Position numbers and translations under genes: made by a program. From positions 1 to 20,438 of the forward strand of contig CANRFX010000013.1 in NCBI GenBank assembly GCA_947629995.1: a DNA stretch of 20,438 nt, written 5' to 3'. Positions 16,148-20,438 of this stretch are shown here, one piece after another. Origin of the DNA: an uncultured Clostridia bacterium. Lineage in GTDB: Bacteria; Bacillota; Clostridia; TANB77; CAG-508. The notes beneath the pieces were generated by a model. The model worked only from the letters and a program-made list of their open reading frames with translations, ran no database searches and was not told where the DNA came from. How positions within the stretch are numbered: position 1 is the first letter of the stretch; every line of letters starts with the position of its first letter.

Positions 16148-16248
16148 ATTGTCATCGGGGACGGAGCAATTTGACAATATTGTCAAATTGCTCCGTCCCC
16201 AACGACAATTGTCAAATTGCTCCGTCCCCAACGACAACGACGACAATT
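16148..16248. repeat. Cluster of three REP-like units after the surface-protein gene
   Basis: One forward unit (16148-16179) is followed by two reverse units (16179-16209 and 16208-16237) that share end bases, then a CGACGACAATT tail. The cluster touches the stop codon of the surface-protein gene (16247-16249). Adjacent forward and reverse units form a strong hairpin. Confidence 0.9.
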
Positions 16249-19200
16249 ATTTTTTATTTTTTAGCACATTCTTTTTTATTAGGATAATTCCTGTACATAG
16301 TATTCCAAGTACGCTTATTGATAATAGCACTATTGGTGTATAATTTAAGTCTTTACCCGTTGCATTTATTATTGTTACGTCTTCTGCCTTATCATCATCA
16401 TATTCAGATGTTTCTGATTTTCCTGGGATGTAGTTTCCTGGTGTTGTTACAATTGTTGAACCACCTGATTTTGTAATTTTAATTATCTCTGCATTATTTT
16501 CAAAAGTATTATCCTCATTTGAAGCATTAGCTAACAATTTTGAAACCTCAAGTGAAATATGTGATTTTTTAACATTTCCTTCTCCTACTGGCTTCAAATC
16601 TGATGATAATTCAGTTTCTTCTATTGTTAAAACTTTATCTGTATTATCTAGTACCTTTTCTAATTCTTCTCCTAATAGACCTTTTTGAATTAGTTCTTGT
16701 TTTTCATTTTCTGATTGTATAATTTTTCCTAATGCATATTCAGTTCCATCTGTATTAGTAACATTATTATCTAAATAATCTATTACATTTTTTGAATTTA
16801 GAGTTACTAAATCACTTATATTCTCTCCATGTCCTTTACCATAACGGTAGAATTCTTCATTTAGATAATCTAATTCACTAATATTTTCTACTTCAAATCC
16901 ATATTGAATTTGTAATTGTGCACCTTCTAGAATTTCATTGTCTATTTCCATTTTTAATTGAGCATTTGTACTATTAGATTCTGGAAGTAATACAGTACTG
17001 TTTACATTTCCTTGCAATACACCATTTTCTATTTTTGCATCTATTAATACATTCATATTTGTTAAAGTAACTTTTGCACTTTCAATCTTCTTGTTTAATT
17101 GTAATACTTGTTTTGCTCTTTCTACTATTCCAAAATCTATGCTTTTTAAGTAGTTTTCTTTACCAGGCTTCTTTACTGCATAAACACCTTGCATTTCTAT
17201 TACTCCATTATTATTTGTTTTGTATTCATCTCTTGCAGTGCTTCCACTATTGTAATATTCTATATTTACTTTAAAGACTGGTGTTGTTGAATCCATTTTT
17301 GTTATTAATGGTGCTTTATTTCCGTCTTCATCTAGTTGTATTTCTCCTCCATAATTCTCAATTACTTTTTTATTACTATTTGTCATTAATTTAGTTTGTG
17401 CATCAATTTTTTCTCTTGTTTCATAATTGTCTATAGCATCAGATCTTCTTACTTCAGCACCGTTTTTCCATTCTACTCCATTAGTATTTTGTTTAAATTC
17501 ATCTTTATACCATTCAACATTTTGACCTGTTTTATTACCTTTTGCGTTATAAGATTTTTCATCCACAATTGTTGCTTTATAGTCTTGTACTTTATGCTCT
17601 CCATCTCCCCATATAAATTGAATTTTATATTCTCCTGGTATAAATCCTCCTATTGTATAGCTTCCATTTGCGTTAAGTGTTTTTGTTTCTGCATCTTTCC
17701 ATGTTTTATTATTTGAGTCATAAACTTGTGCTATACTTCCATTTGGATTAAGTAGTTGTACAGTTACATCTTTTAGTGTAGGATCAGTATTATCATATAT
17801 ACCATTACCTTGACGTACCTGTCCTTGCATAATTCCACTTGTATTATTTCCTACTACTTGATCCACGAATACTGTTCCTGATACTTTTCTTTCTTCTTGT
17901 AATACTAATTTTAATCCTGGTGCCATATCTGTATCATCTTCATATGTTCTAACATCACCTACTTTTGTATTTCCTGGTTGAGAATTCTTATCTATTGCAG
18001 CATATGAAGATTTATTACTATCTTTGCTTGAATAAGAACTTATTTCAAAAACATTATCTAGTTTTACTTCTTTGTTATCATTTCCTAAGATATCAATAAT
18101 ATTTTGTGGATTAACTGTTAATTGTACATAAATAAATTTTTCTGATTCTTTTGGTATTTCAAAATCTGGAAGATTTATTCTTACCTTCTTATATACATCA
18201 CTTCCTGAATTTTCTTCTTTTAATGTTAAGTTTTTACCTTCTTTTATTGTTCCATCACTATTAATATCTGTTCCTGCATTTATACTACTATATTTCACAT
18301 CATAGTAATCCACTACTTCATTAACACGAGTAATTAGATTTGATTTATTTTTAATACCCATTTTGTATGTTACAGTTACTGATAATGGGTCAGGTCCTTC
18401 ATAGTGTATATCAGAAGCATATAATGCTCTTGTATAGGTCATTTTTCCGTATTTGCTATTACCAAATTTTACTGTTGGTGACATATCATAACCACTTTTA
18501 TTACCATCGTAATATAGAGTTGTGTCAAATCTATCTGCATATCTATACACATGGTCATCTCCATTAATATGAACTTTTACACTTTGTAAATCTTTTACAA
18601 CAGATAAGTCAACTTCTTCTCTTTTCTTAAGTCCTAAATTGATGTTTTTAAATTCTTCTATGTCATTTTTTCTAATTTGATCAGGTGTTCTAATTGTGCT
18701 TAAGTAACCTCCATATGCATTATAGGTATTAGCTTCAATGTAATATTGATCATATATTCCTGTAAATGGAACTCTTGATTGTTCATCTCCTGAATATCCA
18801 TAGTTAAATGATGAACTATTTCCATATTTTAATTTACTCTCGTGAGTTGTTTCATTATAGTCGTATTCTAGATCATGTTGTTTTACACCGCTACCATTAT
18901 TTGATTGTCCATACGTTATTGTATCATATTCATTATTAAATTTTGCTCTTTCATTACCTTCTGAAGCTTTGCTACCATTTATAACATTTCCGTTTTCTGG
19001 ATTTTTGCTTGATTTATCTATTGATACTGCTACATTTTCATATCCAATTCCATTGTACTGGAATTCTATATATAAATTAGGGATATCGTTAATCAATACA
19101 TATTGAAAATTATATTTACCATCTTTGTCAGTAACTGTTGAGGCATCTGACCATGATTTAGTAATTGGATCATATACTTTTTCTACCTTTGCATCTGTTG

Positions 19201-20438
19201 CTGCATTTTTTAAGGTAACTGGTATTCCTTTTAATAACTTATCATTTGTACCTGATTTATAAAGATTATCTCTATCATTTCCATCTTGTGTTTTACTATT
19301 TGATAAGTCTTCCCATACATATCCAGAAAGTTTTATGTATTTTCTTTTATTTTTAAATGTTAAACCATTTGAATATGTATAATTTAGTGTACTTGACTCT
19401 GTATTTACAGATGACTGCCTTGTTACCTCTATAGTAGCCGTTCTTTTTGTTCCAGATGTTTTTCCATCAACACTCCATGTTATATAATTATCATCTATTT
19501 CATATTCATAATTATTACCTACAGAAGTTTCTTCTACTTCATAAACTCCTGTTAATATATTAGAAATTTCTATATAACCTTTTTTATTTCCTTCTGCAAA
19601 TGTGGTAAATGTAGTTGCATCATTGATATTATCAGTATAAGTTAAATTTGCTAATTTAATACTTCCTGTTACATTTTTTTGAATTCCTCGGTTATCATGT
19701 GCAATAATATATTTTCCATTTTTTTGCTTTATTTTAAAGCTTATTCCTCCTAATACAGTTGAGCTGTCCGTATCTACTTTCTTTATTACTAAGTTTCCTG
19801 TCTTTTTTGTATTTGTTTTTTCTTTTTCAGTTGTTTCTGTCCTTCTTACTGTAACGATATCTCCTGTCCCTTCTACTTCATATCCATAATATGGGGTAGA
19901 TACTTCAATTACAGTGTATTCTCCTGTTAGAATCTTATTAATTTCAATTTTTCCTGCTGTATTCGTCGTAAATGTTGTTCCACCTTCAATAGTATCAGAA
20001 TAACTCATATTCGTAAGAGTTATACTTCCATTTACTTCTGTTTGTTGTCCATTATTATTATGTGCAATTACATATTTGTTATTTTTGGTTTTTATTTTAA
20101 ATTTAATTGAAGATAATGGTTTTTTTGTATCGTAATCTACTTTTTCTATCACGAGTTTACCTGTATCATCTACGTTTTCTATGGTAGTATCATTTTCGTT
20201 TCCTTTTGTAATAGTTACTCCTTTTGTTGCTAATGCTGTATATCCATAATATGGGTTAGATACTTCAATTACAGTGTATCCTCCTATTAAAATCTTATTA
20301 ATTTCAATTTTTCCATATGCATTCGTAGTAAATGTTGTTCCACCTTCAAGAGTATCAGAATAAGTCAAATTCGTAAGAGTTATACTTCCATTTACTTCTG
20401 TTTGTTGTCCATTATTATTATGTGCAACTACATATTTG
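16247..20438 (-). CDS. Giant Cna-B/SpaA-type surface protein (N-terminus off window)
   Basis: At least 1396 residues are open to the window edge, and the true start lies beyond it. From the N-terminal side there are Cna-B/SpaA-like modules of about 120 residues, starting LVIEKVDYDTKKPLSSIKFK and ending YTVIEVSTPYYGY, with Lys and Glu placed as for internal isopeptide bonds. The first two are near-identical in DNA with a 360-bp period, and a third (LVIKKVDTDSSTVLGG) has diverged. Next come two SdrD-B-like modules (KLSGYVWEDLSNSKTQDGN and KVSGTVFVDQVVGN), separated by a region without clear homology to me. The C-terminus has a membrane helix (TPIVLLSISVLGILCTGI) and basic KKNVLKNKK. I see no LPxTG ahead of the helix. 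It is probably an extracellular stalk or adhesin anchored in the membrane or by an atypical sorting signal. I found no in-frame CGG. Confidence 0.88.
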   Translation of the reverse strand, partial: KYVVAHNNNGQQTEVNGSITLTNLTYSDTLEGGTTFTTNAYGKIEINKILIGGYTVIEVSNPYYGYTALATKGVTITKGNENDTTIENVDDTGKLVIEKVDYDTKKPLSSIKFKIKTKNNKYVIAHNNNGQQTEVNGSITLTNMSYSDTIEGGTTFTTNTAGKIEINKILTGEYTVIEVSTPYYGYEVEGTGDIVTVRRTETTEKEKTNTKKTGNLVIKKVDTDSSTVLGGISFKIKQKNGKYIIAHDNRGIQKNVTGSIKLANLTYTDNINDATTFTTFAEGNKKGYIEISNILTGVYEVEETSVGNNYEYEIDDNYITWSVDGKTSGTKRTATIEVTRQSSVNTESSTLNYTYSNGLTFKNKRKYIKLSGYVWEDLSNSKTQDGNDRDNLYKSGTNDKLLKGIPVTLKNAATDAKVEKVYDPITKSWSDASTVTDKDGKYNFQYVLINDIPNLYIEFQYNGIGYENVAVSIDKSSKNPENGNVINGSKASEGNERAKFNNEYDTITYGQSNNGSGVKQHDLEYDYNETTHESKLKYGNSSSFNYGYSGDEQSRVPFTGIYDQYYIEANTYNAYGGYLSTIRTPDQIRKNDIEEFKNINLGLKKREEVDLSVVKDLQSVKVHINGDDHVYRYADRFDTTLYYDGNKSGYDMSPTVKFGNSKYGKMTYTRALYASDIHYEGPDPLSVTVTYKMGIKNKSNLITRVNEVVDYYDVKYSSINAGTDINSDGTIKEGKNLTLKEENSGSDVYKKVRINLPDFEIPKESEKFIYVQLTVNPQNIIDILGNDNKEVKLDNVFEISSYSSKDSNKSSYAAIDKNSQPGNTKVGDVRTYEDDTDMAPGLKLVLQEERKVSGTVFVDQVVGNNTSGIMQGQVRQGNGIYDNTDPTLKDVTVQLLNPNGSIAQVYDSNNKTWKDAETKTLNANGSYTIGGFIPGEYKIQFIWGDGEHKVQDYKATIVDEKSYNAKGNKTGQNVEWYKDEFKQNTNGVEWKNGAEVRRSDAIDNYETREKIDAQTKLMTNSNKKVIENYGGEIQLDEDGNKAPLITKMDSTTPVFKVNIEYYNSGSTARDEYKTNNNGVIEMQGVYAVKKPGKENYLKSIDFGIVERAKQVLQLNKKIESAKVTLTNMNVLIDAKIENGVLQGNVNSTVLLPESNSTNAQLKMEIDNEILEGAQLQIQYGFEVENISELDYLNEEFYRYGKGHGENISDLVTLNSKNVIDYLDNNVTNTDGTEYALGKIIQSENEKQELIQKGLLGEELEKVLDNTDKVLTIEETELSSDLKPVGEGNVKKSHISLEVSKLLANASNEDNTFENNAEIIKITKSGGSTIVTTPGNYIPGKSETSEYDDDKAEDVTIINATGKDLNYTPIVLLSISVLGILCTGIILIKKNVLKNKK
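19880..20438 (-). repeat. 360-bp tandem repeats encoding Cna-B modules
   Basis: The stretch around 19881-20096 recurs almost unchanged at 20241-20438 and beyond the window edge. An example is TATCCATAATATGGG at 19881 and 20241. The period is 360 bp (120 codons), with no frame change between copies. Confidence 0.9.

Noticed and set aside
16148..16248. CRISPR array
   Set aside because: The units are palindromic, alternate in orientation, share end bases and have no spacers of uniform length.
16149..16343. Short plus-strand ORF starting in the REP cluster
   Set aside because: It is a translation of repeat units and antisense of the surface-protein gene.

Overview
The window comes from a low-GC, spore-forming Firmicute, most likely an uncultured gut-type clostridium. 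The DNA is very AT-rich, arginine is mostly AGA or CGT, Shine-Dalgarno sites are strong AAGGAGG types, and there is a SpoIIE sporulation phosphatase, a YabE/SleB-like cell-wall hydrolase and a very long Cna-B/SpaA-type surface protein. I cannot name the species.

Layout. 1-3284 (minus): rpoB, cut at its C-terminal end, with its own sigma-A promoter and a leader of about 200 nt holding a possible 21-codon upstream ORF. 3658-4140 (plus): small COG2426-type membrane protein, convergent with 4109-5383 (minus), an AI-2E-family permease whose 3' end has been overwritten by a repeat hairpin. 5414-6166 (minus): exodeoxyribonuclease III. 6345-7322 (minus): DUF348/G5/SleB-like hydrolase with a near-perfect promoter. 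7620-9079 (plus): lemA-htpX, with overlapping ends. 9311-12126 (plus): WG-repeat protein and an unrecognised C-terminally anchored protein. 12219-13446 (plus): acpS and tatD. 13566-15955 (minus): spoIIE. 16247 to the window end (minus): giant Cna-B surface protein.

Main observation. Three genes (lemA, the unknown gene at 10896 and spoIIE) are each broken into overlapping frames. All four breaks have the same form: the reading frame reaches an in-frame CGG codon, and the protein continues in the +1 frame, as if CGGN were read as one residue (or the C skipped and GGN read as Gly). I checked the CGG triplets in the other genes by eye. None uses CGG in frame, except once in a repeat-derived tail. 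CGG therefore seems to be a +1 recoding signal here rather than an ordinary Arg codon. A systematic sequencing artefact is the main rival explanation.

Second theme. Short palindromic REP-like elements sit at or within a few bases of nearly every gene 3' end between 4139 and 16248. One family has core GGGACGGAGCA with ATTGTC/GACAAT ends. A second has core GGGACGGGGTC with GGTGTTTTTT/AAAAAACACC ends. A third, longer AT-only palindrome family follows the REP units after htpX and tatD. No transposase gene lies in the window.
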